A stretch of 64,000 nucleotides of DNA from ZC4RG30 sp049841155 (GCA_049841155.1 JASGHI010000003.1:496001-560000), one strand, 5' to 3'; positions 1 through 9,917 are shown, counted from the first letter of the stretch. Numbers and translations: made by a program. The notes: a model not told the origin generated them from the sequence alone.

Positions 1-303
1 CAGGCGGTGATCAGCACCGAGTTCGCGGACATCTTCCGCGCCAACTCGCTGAAGAACGGTCTGGTGCCGGTGATCGTGGATGAAGCCACCCATGCCTGGC
101 TGCTGGCGAACCCGGGCGTGGAGATCACCGTGGATCTGCGGACCACCAGCGTGCGGCTGCCGGATGGCCGCAGCGCGCCTTTCCCGATTGATCCTTTCGC
201 GCGCTACTGCCTGATGCAGGGCGTGGACCAGCTGGGCTACCTGCTGTCGAAGAATGACGAGATCACGGCCTGGGAACAGCGCCGTGCCGCACGAGGCTAT
301 TGA
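1..303 (+). CDS. leuD: 3-isopropylmalate dehydratase small subunit, C-terminal part (LeuD)
   Basis: The 5' end lies outside the window; about 100 C-terminal residues are present. LeuD pairs with LeuC to isomerise 2-isopropylmalate to 3-isopropylmalate in leucine synthesis. The segment STEFADIFRANSLKNGLVPV is the typical swivel-domain sequence of the small subunit, and the tail (QGVDQLGYLLSKNDEITAWE) is the usual LeuD C-terminus. The TGA stop overlaps the leuB ATG by one base (TGATG), so the two are translationally coupled in a leu operon. Family assignment is firm; only the start cannot be judged. Confidence 0.93.
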   Translation, partial: QAVISTEFADIFRANSLKNGLVPVIVDEATHAWLLANPGVEITVDLRTTSVRLPDGRSAPFPIDPFARYCLMQGVDQLGYLLSKNDEITAWEQRRAARGY

Positions 304-1367
304 TGAAGGCGAAGATCACGGTTCTGGGCGGTGACGGCATCGGTCCGGAGGTCACGAAGGAAGGCGTGCGGGCGCTCACGCGCGTGGCTGGGCTCTTCGG
401 TCACGAGTTCAGTTTCGAGCGCTGCGATTTCGGTGGCATTGCCATCGACAATCAGGGTGATCCCCTGCCCTCTGCCACGCTTGCGTCCTGCCTGGCCAGC
501 GACGCCATTCTGCTCGGCGCCATCGGCGGGCCGAAATGGTCGGCACCGGATGCCAAGCTGCGGCCTGAAGCCGGCCTGCTGAAACTGCGCCGCGAACTGG
601 GTGTTTACGCCAACCTGCGGCCGGTGGCCGTGCATCCGGCGCTGGCCGATTCCACCACACTCAAGCCCGAGGTGGTGCGCGGCGTGGACCTGGTGTTCGT
701 GCGCGAGCTGACGGGCGGCATCTATTTCGGCGCCAAGACGCGCACTGCCACGGAAGCCACCGACCTGTGCAGCTACAGCGTGGCCGAGGTGGAGCGCGTG
801 ACGCGCGTGGCCGGCCGCCTCGCGCAGGCGCGGCGCGGCAAGCTCACCTCCATCGACAAATCCAATGTGCTCGAGACCTCGCGCCTGTGGCGCGAGACCG
901 TCGCGCGCTTGATGAAGGCGGAATTCGCCGATGTGCAGCTCGAACACATCCTGGTCGATGCCGCCGCGATGCATCTGATCCGCCGTCCGGCCGATTTCGA
1001 CGTGATCGTCACCGAGAACATGTTCGGCGACATCCTCACCGACGAGGCCTCGATGCTGGCCGGGTCGCTGGGGCTGTCGCCGTCGGCGTCGCTGGGCGAC
1101 GGCAGGCACGGCCTGTACGAGCCCATCCATGGTTCGGCGCCCGATATTGCCGGCAAGGGCATTGCGAACCCGGTGGGTACCATCCTGTCGGCCGCCCTGC
1201 TGTTGCGGCATTCGCTGGGTCTCGAAGCGGAGGCTCGAGCGGTCGAAACCGCCGTAGCCACTGCGCTGGCCGATGGTCTGCGCACTGCGGACATTGCCGC
1301 CGGCGGCAAGGTCGCGAGCACCGTCGAGGCTGGCGAGATCATCGCCGGTCTGATCCGCAAGGTTTGA
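303..1367 (+). CDS. leuB: 3-isopropylmalate dehydrogenase (LeuB)
   Basis: A 354-residue NAD-dependent decarboxylating dehydrogenase of the isocitrate/isopropylmalate family, third step of leucine synthesis, cytosolic. The N-terminus ITVLGGDGIGPEV is the family signature. The substrate arginines are in the LRRELGVYANLRP segment, and the ELTGGIYFG and NMFGDILTDEAS (metal aspartates) motifs and the HGSAPDIAGKGIANP nucleotide-binding loop are all present. Length is normal. The ATG at 303 overlaps the leuD stop, and a TTG three bases upstream (300) is less likely. No downstream gene is coupled; about 250 non-coding bases follow, in which I see no clear signal. Confidence 0.97.
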   Translation: MKAKITVLGGDGIGPEVTKEGVRALTRVAGLFGHEFSFERCDFGGIAIDNQGDPLPSATLASCLASDAILLGAIGGPKWSAPDAKLRPEAGLLKLRRELGVYANLRPVAVHPALADSTTLKPEVVRGVDLVFVRELTGGIYFGAKTRTATEATDLCSYSVAEVERVTRVAGRLAQARRGKLTSIDKSNVLETSRLWRETVARLMKAEFADVQLEHILVDAAAMHLIRRPADFDVIVTENMFGDILTDEASMLAGSLGLSPSASLGDGRHGLYEPIHGSAPDIAGKGIANPVGTILSAALLLRHSLGLEAEARAVETAVATALADGLRTADIAAGGKVASTVEAGEIIAGLIRKV

Positions 1368-1616
1368 GGCGGCGGCGGGCACCGCTCGCGGGTACCGCCT
1401 GCTCCGCTCCCCGAAACTCCAGCCGCTGTCGTCCGCGCTGGCCGGGTTGCGCGATGGGCGACGCGCTGAATTCGACTGTGCAGAGAAATGCAGTTCCACT
1501 ATAGGAGACATCTTGTCCACTACAGTAGAAACGCGATTTTCCAGACTCGACAGCCCCTCCCCCTCCTCGTCGTCGTCCTTGGGTAGCGCTGGTGTCGGGA
1601 TATGCGCGGGTCTGTC

Positions 1617-2777
1617 TCAGCCGCGTGCGCGGGAGAGTGCAGCCGCCAGGTCGCGGCGTAGGTCCTCCAGCGCTTCGATGCCGATGGAGAGCCGCAGCAG
1701 GCCGTCCACGAGGCCAGCCGCTTCACGCGCCTCGGGCGCCATGGCGGCATGCGTCATCGACGCGGCATGGGCCACGAGGCTTTCCACGCCGCCCAGTGAT
1801 TCGGCCAGCGAGAAGAATTCCAGGCCATCCAGGAAGCGCTTCACCGCCGGGATGCCGCCTTCCAGCTCGATGCTGATCATGGCGCCGAAGCCGCTCTGCT
1901 GGCGCTTGGCGAGCTCATGGCCGGGGTGATCGGGCAGGCCCGGGAAATAGACCTTCTTCACGCCCTTCTGTGTGGCGAGCCAGGCCGCCAGCTCCGCAGC
2001 ATTGCGGCCGTGCACGGCCAGGCGCGCCTCCAGCGTGCGCAGGCCGCGCAGCGTCAGATAACTGTCGAAGGCGCTGCCGGTGAGGCCCATGGCGTTGGCC
2101 CACCACGCCAGCTGATCGTGTACTTCCCCGTCCGCCGCGATGACGGCGCCGCCGACCACATCGCTGTGGCCATTGATGTACTTGGTGGTGGAGTGCACGA
2201 CGATGTCGGCGCCGAGGGCCAGAGGCTTCTGCCAGGCCGGCGACAGGAAGGTGTTGTCCACCGCAACCAGCGTGCCCTTGCCTTTCACCTTCTTCACCAG
2301 CGCTTCGATGTCGGTGATGCGCAGCAGCGGGTTGCTGGGTGTTTCGATCCACAGCAGATCCGTCTTCTTCGCCAGCGCCGCATCCAGCGCAGCGCTGTCT
2401 GCGAAGCGCACGAAATCCACCTGCAGCTCGTTGCGCTTGTTCCAGGCCGTGAACAGCCGGAAGGTGCCGCCGTAGCAGTCGTGCGGGGCGACGATGCGCG
2501 CACCCTGCGGCAGGATCTGTCCCACCAGCGCGATGGCGCTCATGCCGGTGCCGGTGATCACGCAGCCGGCGCCACCCTCGAGGTCCGCCAGCGCATTGCC
2601 CAGCAGGTCGCGCGTGGGGTTGCCCGAGCGCGAGTAGTCGTAGGCGCGCTTGTCGCCGTAGCCGCGGAAGGCGTAGGTGGAACTCAGGTGGATGGGCGGC
2701 ACGACGGCGCCGGTGACCTCGTCGGTATCGAGGCCGGCGCGCACGGCGCGGGTGGTGAATTCGGGGCGATCGGTCAC
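1617..2777 (-). CDS. metB: cystathionine gamma-synthase (MetB-type Cys/Met PLP enzyme)
   Basis: A 386-residue PLP enzyme of the Cys/Met metabolism family. It condenses an O-acylhomoserine with cysteine to form cystathionine, or could act as an O-acylhomoserine sulfhydrylase; sequence alone does not separate these fully. The PLP lysine lies in VVHSTTKYINGHSD, with the YDYSRSGNPTRDLL phosphate-binding segment near residue 47. Start is GTG at 2777, chosen because GTGA overlaps the stop of the metX-like gene, giving a tight metX-metB pair that supplies acyl-homoserine and then consumes it. Full length, no oddity. Confidence 0.9.
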   Translation of the reverse strand: MTDRPEFTTRAVRAGLDTDEVTGAVVPPIHLSSTYAFRGYGDKRAYDYSRSGNPTRDLLGNALADLEGGAGCVITGTGMSAIALVGQILPQGARIVAPHDCYGGTFRLFTAWNKRNELQVDFVRFADSAALDAALAKKTDLLWIETPSNPLLRITDIEALVKKVKGKGTLVAVDNTFLSPAWQKPLALGADIVVHSTTKYINGHSDVVGGAVIAADGEVHDQLAWWANAMGLTGSAFDSYLTLRGLRTLEARLAVHGRNAAELAAWLATQKGVKKVYFPGLPDHPGHELAKRQQSGFGAMISIELEGGIPAVKRFLDGLEFFSLAESLGGVESLVAHAASMTHAAMAPEAREAAGLVDGLLRLSIGIEALEDLRRDLAAALSRARG

Positions 2778-3808
2778 GCGGACTCTCCTGGCGAAACGGT
2801 GCTCAATATGGCTTTGAGCTGCTCGGCCTCCTTGAGGAAGGCGTCATGGCCGAGCAGCGATGAAATTTCATGCAGGCGGGCATTGGGCAGGCGCGCGGTC
2901 ATGGCCCGCATGTCGGCCAGCGGCACCAGTTGGTCCTCGCGCACGGCCACCACCTCGGTACGCACTGTTACCCGCGTTGCATCCACCTGGTGCAGGTCGA
3001 TGGATTCGGACAGGCAGATGAAGGATTCGGGACGGTTGCGCGCCGCATAGTGGCGGCCGCGGGCGCCGAGATAGTCCTCCACCGGGAATACATGACGGCC
3101 CTGCTCCTGCCGCGCGTTGCCGCGGAATCGCGCCGCGAATTCCTCGGGGCTGCGATAAGTGGACATGGCCAGCGCCCGCGACAGTTCGAGCGCCTCGACT
3201 GCACAGCCGGCCTTGAGCCCCAGCCGCGCGATGTTGCGCTGGACGCTGCGCCAGGCCGTGGCCATGGGGTGCGGCATGTCGGCGGCGCTGATCACGACCA
3301 GGCGCTGCACGCGTTCCGGGTGACGTTCACCGAAGGCCAGCGCCACCATGCCGCCGTAGGAGGCTCCGACTATGGCCGCCAGGCGCTCGATGCCCAGATG
3401 GTCCAGCAGCTTCAGCGCGGCTTCGGCCTGGTCATAGCTTGAAATGCTGGGGAATGGGGTACCCGGTTCAGGGCCGGTGCTGAGGCCGCTGCCGCCGATG
3501 TAGTCCATGCCGAGGACCGTCAGGCGGTCGGTGTCCAGCGCCTTGCCGGGGCCGACGATCTCGTGCCACCAGCCTTCGCGGCTGTCCTCGGGATCGAAGA
3601 CCTTGCGCGAGGCGGAAATTCCGCCCAGCGCCAGCACCACCGGGCGATCCAGGGCGCCGGACAGGCTCCAGCCGATGGCCAGCGACGGCAGCGCGCCCCC
3701 ATGGTGAAGGGGCACGGGACCGGGTATCCGAAGCACCCCCTCCTGCATGACTGGATCCATGACGCTGGAGAATTTGCGTGGCGAAAAACCATGAATTCTA
3801 GGGTTCAT
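2774..3808 (-). CDS. metX: homoserine O-acyltransferase, MetX-like alpha/beta hydrolase
   Basis: A 344-residue alpha/beta-hydrolase-fold acyltransferase that activates homoserine for methionine synthesis. The nucleophile elbow GASYGG (serine about residue 146), an Asp in VREDQLVP and a His in LLGHDAFLKE form the expected triad. The WWHEIVGPGKALDTDR and STGPEPG segments are typical of MetX rather than of MetA. Whether the donor is succinyl- or acetyl-CoA cannot be read here; relatives in Xanthomonas-like bacteria are often succinyltransferases. The ATG at 3808 may be early, as a second ATG at 3760 (MDPVMQEG) is also possible. It is divergent from the his regulator gene and shares the palindrome-containing intergenic space. 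Confidence 0.85.
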   Translation of the reverse strand: MNPRIHGFSPRKFSSVMDPVMQEGVLRIPGPVPLHHGGALPSLAIGWSLSGALDRPVVLALGGISASRKVFDPEDSREGWWHEIVGPGKALDTDRLTVLGMDYIGGSGLSTGPEPGTPFPSISSYDQAEAALKLLDHLGIERLAAIVGASYGGMVALAFGERHPERVQRLVVISAADMPHPMATAWRSVQRNIARLGLKAGCAVEALELSRALAMSTYRSPEEFAARFRGNARQEQGRHVFPVEDYLGARGRHYAARNRPESFICLSESIDLHQVDATRVTVRTEVVAVREDQLVPLADMRAMTARLPNARLHEISSLLGHDAFLKEAEQLKAILSTVSPGESA

Positions 3809-3852
3809 ACGGGTTTACAGCAACCGGCCTGACCGCGTATGATTGTTCCATC

Positions 3853-3870
3853 GTATTAACGTGTTAATAC
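3853..3870. promoter_or_regulatory. Perfect inverted repeat, probable TrpR-family operator
   Basis: GTATTAAC-GT-GTTAATAC is an 8+2+8 perfect palindrome ending five bases before the ATG of the TrpR-family regulator gene and about 45 bases upstream of the metX-like start. Size and symmetry resemble the trp operator bound by TrpR. A repressor here would block ribosome or polymerase access to the regulator-his operon and could also affect metX-metB. That the neighbouring regulator binds it is inference. Confidence 0.6.
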
Positions 3871-3875
3871 ATTAG

Positions 3876-4193
3876 ATGAAAGCCAACCGCCCCCTTTCCT
3901 CCCGCCAGGAGGCCCAGGTCGAACGCAGCCTGGTTGCCGCGCTGCTGACTGCGCGCACGCCCGAGGAAATGCGCGCCTTCCTGCGCGATCTGTGCACGCC
4001 GGCCGAGTTGCAGGCCATGGCCGACCGCTGGGCGGTGGTGGAGTGCCTGCAGAAGGATCTGCCCTATCGCGAGATCCACCGGCTTACCGGTGTCAGCGTC
4101 ACCACCATCGGGCGCGTGGCCCGGTGTCTCGCCGCGGGCAACGGCGGCTACTCGGTGGCTGTGCGCCGCCTCGACGGCAACCGCAACGGATGA
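3876..4193 (+). CDS. TrpR/YerC-family regulator heading the his operon (HisR-like)
   Basis: A 105-residue all-helical protein of the TrpR/YerC superfamily. CTPAELQAMADRWAVVECL matches the TrpR core and YREIHRLTGVSVTTIGRVARCL is its helix-turn-helix. Members of this family at the head of his operons in related bacteria have been proposed to repress histidine synthesis (often called HisR), probably with histidine as co-repressor. Its stop overlaps the first hisG ATG (ATGA), so it is the first cistron of the operon. A perfect palindrome sits immediately upstream, suggesting autoregulation. I see no good Shine-Dalgarno sequence before this ATG; the palindrome occupies that space. The frame is intact, unlike the his genes that follow. 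Confidence 0.85.
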   Translation: MKANRPLSSRQEAQVERSLVAALLTARTPEEMRAFLRDLCTPAELQAMADRWAVVECLQKDLPYREIHRLTGVSVTTIGRVARCLAAGNGGYSVAVRRLDGNRNG

Positions 4194-5099
4194 AGACCAT
4201 GGACAAAGACACCCGCCTCAAGCTTGCCGTGCAGAAGTCGGGCCGGCTCACGGAACACTCGCTGGATCTGCTGGGACGCTGCGGCCTGAAGCTCTCGCGC
4301 GGCAAGGACCAGCTCATGGGCTTTGGCGAGAACCTGCCGCTGGATGTGCTGTTCGTGCGCGACGACGATATTCCCGACCTGGTGCAGGAGGATGTCTGCG
4401 ATCTCGGGCTGGTGGGTCTCAATGTGCTCGAGGAGCGGCGGCTGGAGATGGCCGAGCGCGGCGCCGCCGCCCGCTTCGAGGTGCTGCGGCAGCTGGATTT
4501 CGGCCATTGCCGGCTGTCGATCGCGGTGCCCGAGGGCCAGCCGTGGGAGGGCCTTGGCAGCCTGCAGGGCCGGCGCATCGCCACCACCTACCCTGCCATC
4601 CTTGCGGATTTCCTGCGCCGCGAGCAGCATCGAAGCCGAGATCGTCACGTTGTCGGGAGCGGTGGAGATTGCGCCGCGGCTGGGGCGCGCCGACGTGATC
4701 TGCGACCTGGTGTCTTCGGGCTCCACGCTGCAGGCCAATCACCTGCGCGAGGTGCACACGGTGCTGCCGAGCCAGGTGGTGCTGATCCGCACGCCGGTGA
4801 AGCTGCCGGTGTTCAAGGAAGAGTGGATCTCGCGCCTGCTGCTGCGCATCGACGGCGTGGAACAGGTGAAGGAGAGCAAGTACATCATGCTGCATGCCCC
4901 GCGCGCGGCGCTGCCGCGCATCCGCGAGCTGCTGCCCGGCAGCGAGTCGCCCACCATCATTCCGCTGGAGGGTTCCAGCGACAAGGTGGCCATCCATGCG
5001 GTGTGCCGCGAGAACGTGTTCTGGGAAACCCTGGAAAGCCTCAAGGCCGCGGGGGCCAGCGCATTGCTGGTGCTGCCGGTCGAGAAAATGCTGAGCTGA
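4190..5099 (+). pseudogene. hisG: ATP phosphoribosyltransferase HisG, one frame break
   Basis: First enzyme of histidine synthesis, joining ATP and PRPP; a long-form HisG with a C-terminal regulatory domain. The first part (KLAVQKSGRL...DLGLVGLNVLEE) reads in one frame to about 4624. The rest (EIVTLSGAVEIAPRLGRADV, ICDLVSSGSTL, ESKYIMLHAPR, WETLESLKAAGAS) reads in the next frame, as if one base were added near 4622-4628. Corrected length is about 302 residues, normal for the long form. ATG 4190 gives an ATGA overlap with the regulator gene; ATG 4199 is an alternative. All motifs survive, so a sequence error is more likely than true inactivation. Confidence 0.88.
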
Positions 5100-5102
5100 G
5101 CC

Positions 5103-6419
5103 ATGCAGATACTGGACTGGAACGGGCTGGATGAAGCCGGCCGCGCCGCGGCGCTTGCCCGGCCGCGAATCGGGACGCGCAGTGATGTGGAGCAGCTGGC
5201 GCGCTCCATCATCGGCGAAGTGCGCACCGACGGCGATGCGGCATTGCTGCGCTTTGCCGGCGCGCTTCGATCACGCCACGATGAGCGCGGTGCAGGTGGG
5301 AGCGGAGGAGTTTGCCGCCGCCGAGAAGGCTGCTCACTGCCGTACAGATCGCTGCCATCGAAACGGCCATCGACAATGTGAAGCGCTTCCATGCCGCGCA
5401 GCGTCGCCGGGCCGCTGGATATTGAGATCATGCCTGGCGTGCGCTGCGAGCGCGTGTTCCGCCCCATTCCGGCGCGTGGGCCTCTATGTGCCGGCAGGGT
5501 CGGCTCCCCTGCCCTCCACCGTGATCATGACGGCGGTGCCGGCGCTGATCGCCGGTTGTCCCGAGCGCGTGCTGTGCACGCCGCCTGCGGCCCGATGGCC
5601 ATGCCAATGCGGCCGTGCTGGTGGCGGCAAGGCGCTGCGGCATCGACAAAGTGTTCAAGGCCGGTGGCGCGCAGGCCGTGGCCGCCATGGCCTATGGCAC
5701 GGCTTCGATACCGAAGGTGGACAAGATCTTCGGTCCAGGCACGGCGCTGACCACGGCTGCGAAGCAGTTGGTGGCGGCAGATTCCGAGGGCGCGGCCTGC
5801 GATCTGCCGGCCGGGCCTTCCGAAGTGCTGGTGATCGCCGATGCGGCAGCGAATCCGGCCTTCGTCGCCGCGGATCTGCTGGCGCAGGCTGAGCACGATG
5901 TGCTGGCGCAGGCGTTGCTGGTCACGGATTCGCGCGCGCTGGCCGAAGCCGTGGCCGTGGAATTCAGCGTCCCAGCTGCAGCGTCTGTCGCGCAGCGCGG
6001 TGCTGGCGCAATCCGCACGCAATTGCCGCGCCGTCATCGTGAGCGATATCGCCACGGCGCTGGCTGTTTCGAACCGCTATGCGCCCGAGCACCTCATCAT
6101 CCAGACTGCTGCGCCGCGCGCGCTGCTGGACGGGGTGCAGAACGCCGGCTCGGTGTTCCTCGGCGCCTGGTCTCCCGAATCCATGGGCGACTACTGCTCG
6201 GGTACCAACCACGTGCTGCCCACCTATGGCTATGCGCGCGCCTACAGCGGCCTGTCGCTGGCGGATTTCCAGAAGCGGGTCACTGTGCAGGAGCTCACCG
6301 CCGCGGGGCTGGCGCGGCTGGGACCGGTGGCGCAGACGCTGGCCGACCTTGAAGGCCTGGATGGTCATGCGCGCGCCGTGACGGTGCGGCTCGCCACATT
6401 GGCGCAGGGAGCAGCCTGA
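5103..6419 (+). pseudogene. hisD: histidinol dehydrogenase HisD, six frame breaks
   Basis: Zinc enzyme for the last two steps of histidine synthesis. The protein must be pieced together across breaks near 5260, 5331, 5400, 5470, 5590 and 5966, each consistent with one added base. Examples are a doubled G at 5259/5260, a doubled C at 5469/5470 and a doubled G at 5589/5590. After removing six bases the gene has 436 residues, the normal size. The family motifs are all present: VPKVDKIFGPG, DLPAGPSEVLVIAD, QAEHDV, PEHLIIQT, and SGTNHVLPT with the catalytic Glu/His region FQKRVTVQEL. Its stop overlaps the hisC ATG by one base. Conserved codons with frame-only damage point to sequence error. Confidence 0.87.
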
Positions 6420-7477
6420 TGAGCGGCATCATCGAGCGCGCGCGGCCGGAAATCCTCGCGCTGGACGCCTTACCGGCACGCGGCGTGGGAGCCTGCGCTC
6501 ACGCGCATGCATGCCAACGAGCTGCCATGGCGCGTGCAGGGCGATGTGTCGCAGGCGGGCCTCAACCGCTATCCCGAGCCGCAGCCGCCGTCGCTGGTCG
6601 AGGGGCTGGCGGCGCTTTATGGCGTGCGCGCCGCAGCAGCTGCTGGTGGGGCGCGGCAGCGACGAGGCCATCGACCTGCTGGTGCGCGTGTTCTGCCGCG
6701 CCGGACAGGACAATGTCATCCACTGTCCGCCCACCTTCGGCATGTACGCCGTGGCCGCGCGAATCCAGGGCGCCGCGCTGCGCGCCGTGCCGCTGCAGGC
6801 CGCAGCGGGCTTCGCGCTGGATGTGGAAGGCATCCTCGCTGCGGTGGATGACAACACCAAGCTGGTGTTCGTCTGCTCACCCAACAATCCCACGGCCAAT
6901 GCACGTGCCCGTGGAGCAGCTGGAGCGGCTGGCTGCGCGCGCTCGACGGCCGCGCGCTGCTGGTGGTGGATGAGGCCTACATCGAGTTCGCGTCTGTGCC
7001 GAGCCTGTGTTCGCGCCTGGATGCGCTGCCGAACCTCGCCATCCTGCGCACCTTGTCCAAGGCGCATGGCCTGGCCGGCGCGCGCTGCGGCGCGCTGATT
7101 GCCCTCGGAGGCCATCATTGCGCTGGCGCACAAGGTGATTCCGCCCTACGCCATCACGGAGATGACCGTCGAAGCGGTGACGCCGCTGCTTGCGCCTGCG
7201 GCACTGGCGCGCATGCAGTGAAGGCGTTCAGCGCTTGCTGGCCGAGCGTGCACGGCTTGCCGCGGCTCTCGCTGCCCTGCCGGGCATCGGGCGTGTGTGG
7301 CCGTCGGATGCCAATTTCCTGCTGGTGGACTGCGTCGATGCGGACGAAGTGCTGCGGCGTGTGCGCGGTGCCGGCCTCATCATCCGCGACGTGCGCCAGA
7401 ATGCGCTGCCGGGGAGCCTGCGGATCTCCGTGGGCACGCCGGAGCAGAACGACCGCCTGCTGGAGAGCCTGCGATGA
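6419..7477 (+). pseudogene. hisC: histidinol-phosphate aminotransferase HisC, six frame breaks
   Basis: PLP-dependent class II aminotransferase converting imidazole acetol phosphate to histidinol phosphate. Breaks fall near 6470 (TT for T), 6630, 6900, 6940, 7105 and 7219, each equal to one added base. The corrected protein has 350 residues, as expected. Visible motifs are LNRYPEPQP, VGRGSDEAIDLL, SPNNPTA, VVDEAYIEF and the PLP lysine in ILRTLSKAHGLAGARCG. ATG 6419 is set by the TGATG junction with hisD, and the stop overlaps hisB (ATGA). Operon layout is otherwise perfect, which argues that the breaks are not biological. Confidence 0.87.
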
Positions 7478-8555
7478 GTGCCGATGCCCTGCCCGTGCTG
7501 TTCGTGGACCGCGATGGCACGCTGGTCGAGGAACCCGCCGACGAGCAGGTGGACAGCCTCGACAAGGTGCGCTTCATGCCCGGTGTGTTCGCCGCCCTGC
7601 AGCGGCTGGTCGCGAGCGGTTATCGCCTGGTGATGGTGACCAACCAGGATGGCCTGGGCACGGCCTCGCTTTCCGCGCGAGCAGTTCGAGCGCGTGCACG
7701 AGTTCATCGTGCACAGCTTCGAGAGCCAGGGCCTGAGCTTCGACGAGACTTTCGTGTGCCCGCACCGGCCGGCCGATGGCTGCGCCTGCCGCAAGCCCGA
7801 TGCGCGGCATGTGGGTGACTACTTCGAGCGCGTACGCGTGGACCGCGCGCGCAGCGCGGTGGTCGGCGACCGGGATACGGACCTGGAGCTGGCGCAGGAA
7901 CCTCGGCTTGCGGGGCCTGCGCGTGCGGCGCGATGGCAGCCTCGCCGAAACCTGGCAGGCCATCGCCCAGGAACTGCTGGCGCGCCGCGCGCACCTTGCG
8001 CGCGAGACGCGCGAAACCGAAGGTCGCGCATCGACATCGATCTGGATGCCGAGACGCCCATCCTGATCGCCACTGGCCATGGCTTCTTCGACCACATGCT
8101 GGAGCAGCTGGCCAAGCACGGCGGCTTCTCGCTGAAGCTCGAGTGCCAGGGCGACCTGCACATCGACGAGCATCACACGGTCGAGGACTGCGCGCTGGCG
8201 CTGGGCAGCGCCGTGCGCCAGGCGCTGGGCGACAAGCGCGGCATCGGCGCGCTACGGCTTCCTGCTGCCCATGGACGAGACGCGGGTGCAGGTGGCCATG
8301 GACCTTTCCGGCCGCCCCTATTCGGTGTTCGAGGGGCGCTTCCCGCGCACCGAGGTCGGGGGGCTCGCCACCGAGCTGGTGCCGCATTTCTTCCGCTCCT
8401 TCGCCGAGACGCTGGGCGCGGCGCTGCACATCAGTGTGTCGGGCGAGAACACGCACCACATGGTCGAGGCCTGTTTCAAGGGCGTGGGCCGTGCGCTGCG
8501 GCAGGCCTTGCGCCGCGAAGGCAGCGAGCTGCCTTCGACCAAGGGAGTGCTGTAG
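7474..8555 (+). pseudogene. hisB: bifunctional histidinol-phosphatase/IGP dehydratase HisB, five frame breaks
   Basis: An enterobacterial-type fusion. The N-terminal HAD phosphatase (VLFVDRDGTLVEEP, a CPHRPADGCACRKP zinc loop, VVGDRDTDLELA) is followed by imidazoleglycerol-phosphate dehydratase (FFDHMLEQLAKHGGF, DEHHTVEDCALALG, STKGVL end). Breaks lie near 7669, 7898, two within 8019-8029, and 8249. Each fits one extra base, and the corrected length is 358 residues against about 355 in E. coli. From 8271 to the TAG at 8555 the frame is continuous. hisH starts three bases after the stop. Confidence 0.87.
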
Positions 8556-8558
8556 ACC

Positions 8559-9174
8559 ATGGCGGAAGTGGCCGTCATCGACAGCGGCGGCGCCAACCTC
8601 GCCTCGCTGCTGCATGCGCTGCAACGCCTGGGCGCGCGCGCCGAGGTCACCACAGACTTGGCGCGCATCGAGGCGGCGACGCATGTGCTGCTGCCCGGCG
8701 TGGGCGCGGCCTTCGATGCCATGGAGCGGCTGGAGCAGGCGGGCTTGCGCGGCGCATCGCGACGCTCAGGCAGCCGCTGCTGGGCATCTGCCTCGGCATG
8801 CAGCTGCTGTTCGAGAGTTCGGATGAGGCGCCGGCCGGCGAGCCTGCAACGCGCTGCCTGGGCGTGCTGCCGGGTCATGTGTCGCGCATGCACGCCGATG
8901 CCGATCATCCCGTGCCGCACATGGGCTGGAACACATCTTGAACTGCTGCGGCCGGATCCTTTGTTCGCCGGTTTCGGTGCCGCGGACTATGTGTACTTCG
9001 TGCACAGCTATGCCGCGTCCGTCGACGAGGCGACGCTGGCCGTCACCGACTATGGCGCGCCCGGTGCCGGCCGCCGTGCGGCGCGGCAATTTCCGTGGCG
9101 TGCAATTCCATCCCGAGCGCTCGGCCAAGGCCGGCGCGCGGCTGCTTGCGAATTTCCTGGCAATTGAAAACTAG
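8559..9174 (+). pseudogene. hisH: imidazole glycerol phosphate synthase glutaminase subunit HisH, frame breaks
   Basis: Class I glutamine amidotransferase that feeds ammonia to HisF. MAEVAVIDSGGANLASLL starts it, the catalytic cysteine is in LLGICLGMQLLFES, and the His/Glu pair is in GVQFHPERSAKAG. Breaks near 8752, 8932 and 9061 interrupt it. The last two fit one added base; the first is the only site in the operon that fits either one lost base (GCGCCATC read as GCGCATC) or two added. Corrected length is about 204 residues. The stop is directly followed by the hisA ATG. Confidence 0.85.
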
Positions 9175-9917
9175 ATGATCGTCATTCCTTCGATAGACCT
9201 GCGGGGCGGCCAGTGCGTGCGCCTGCTCAAGGGCGAATTCGGCGCCGAGACGCGCTACGCCATCGATCCGCGCGATCTGCTGGCGCGCTATGCGGACCAT
9301 GGCGTGCGCTGGCTGCATGTGGTGGATCTGGATGGCGCGCGCGATGGCACGCCGGGCAATCATGCGCTGATCCGCGAGCTGGCTGCGATGGGCCGGCTGT
9401 CGATACAGCTGGGCGGCGGGCTGCGGCACCGCGCCGCCATCGACCAGGCGCTTTGCCTGCGGCGTGGCGCGCGTGGTCATCGGCAGCGCGGCGGTGGAGA
9501 ACCCGGCGCTGCTGCGCGAGGTGCTGGCGGCGTACGGGCCGCAGCGCATATGCCTCGCCATCGATGTGCGCGTGGACGAGGCCGGCGTGCCCCGCGTGCG
9601 CACCCGCGGCTGGGTGAACGAAGTAGCCGCTGTCGCTGTGGGAGTTGCTGGAGGGCTTCGCCGACACGCCGCTGACCCATGTGCTGTGCACGGATATCGA
9701 GCGCGATGGCGCGCTGCAGGGCCCCAACCTGGACCTGTACCGCGAAGCGCTGCGGCGTTTTCCCCTCATCCGCTGGCAGGCTTCGGGCGGTGTGCGCGAT
9801 GCGGGCGATCTTGCGCAGCTTGCCGGTCTCGGCATGCCGGCGGCCATCAGCGGCAAGGCACTGCTCGAGGATCGCATCAGCATGGAGGAGTTGCAGCCAT
9901 ACTTGCGCGCCGGTTGA
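9175..9917 (+). pseudogene. hisA: ProFAR isomerase HisA, two frame breaks
   Basis: A TIM-barrel isomerase of histidine synthesis. MIVIPSIDLRGGQCVRLLKG carries the first catalytic Asp; LHVVDLDGAR, IQLGGGLR, the second-half TDIERDGALQGPN and WQASGGVRD follow in the right order. Breaks near 9451 (an extra C before TTTGCC) and 9625 each correspond to one added base, giving 246 residues after correction. The C-terminus overlaps the start region of hisF by 19 bases. Confidence 0.86.

Noticed and set aside
1368..1616. Small genes in the leuB-metB gap
   Set aside because: Frames here are extensions of reverse-frame shadows of the neighbours and lack ribosome sites.
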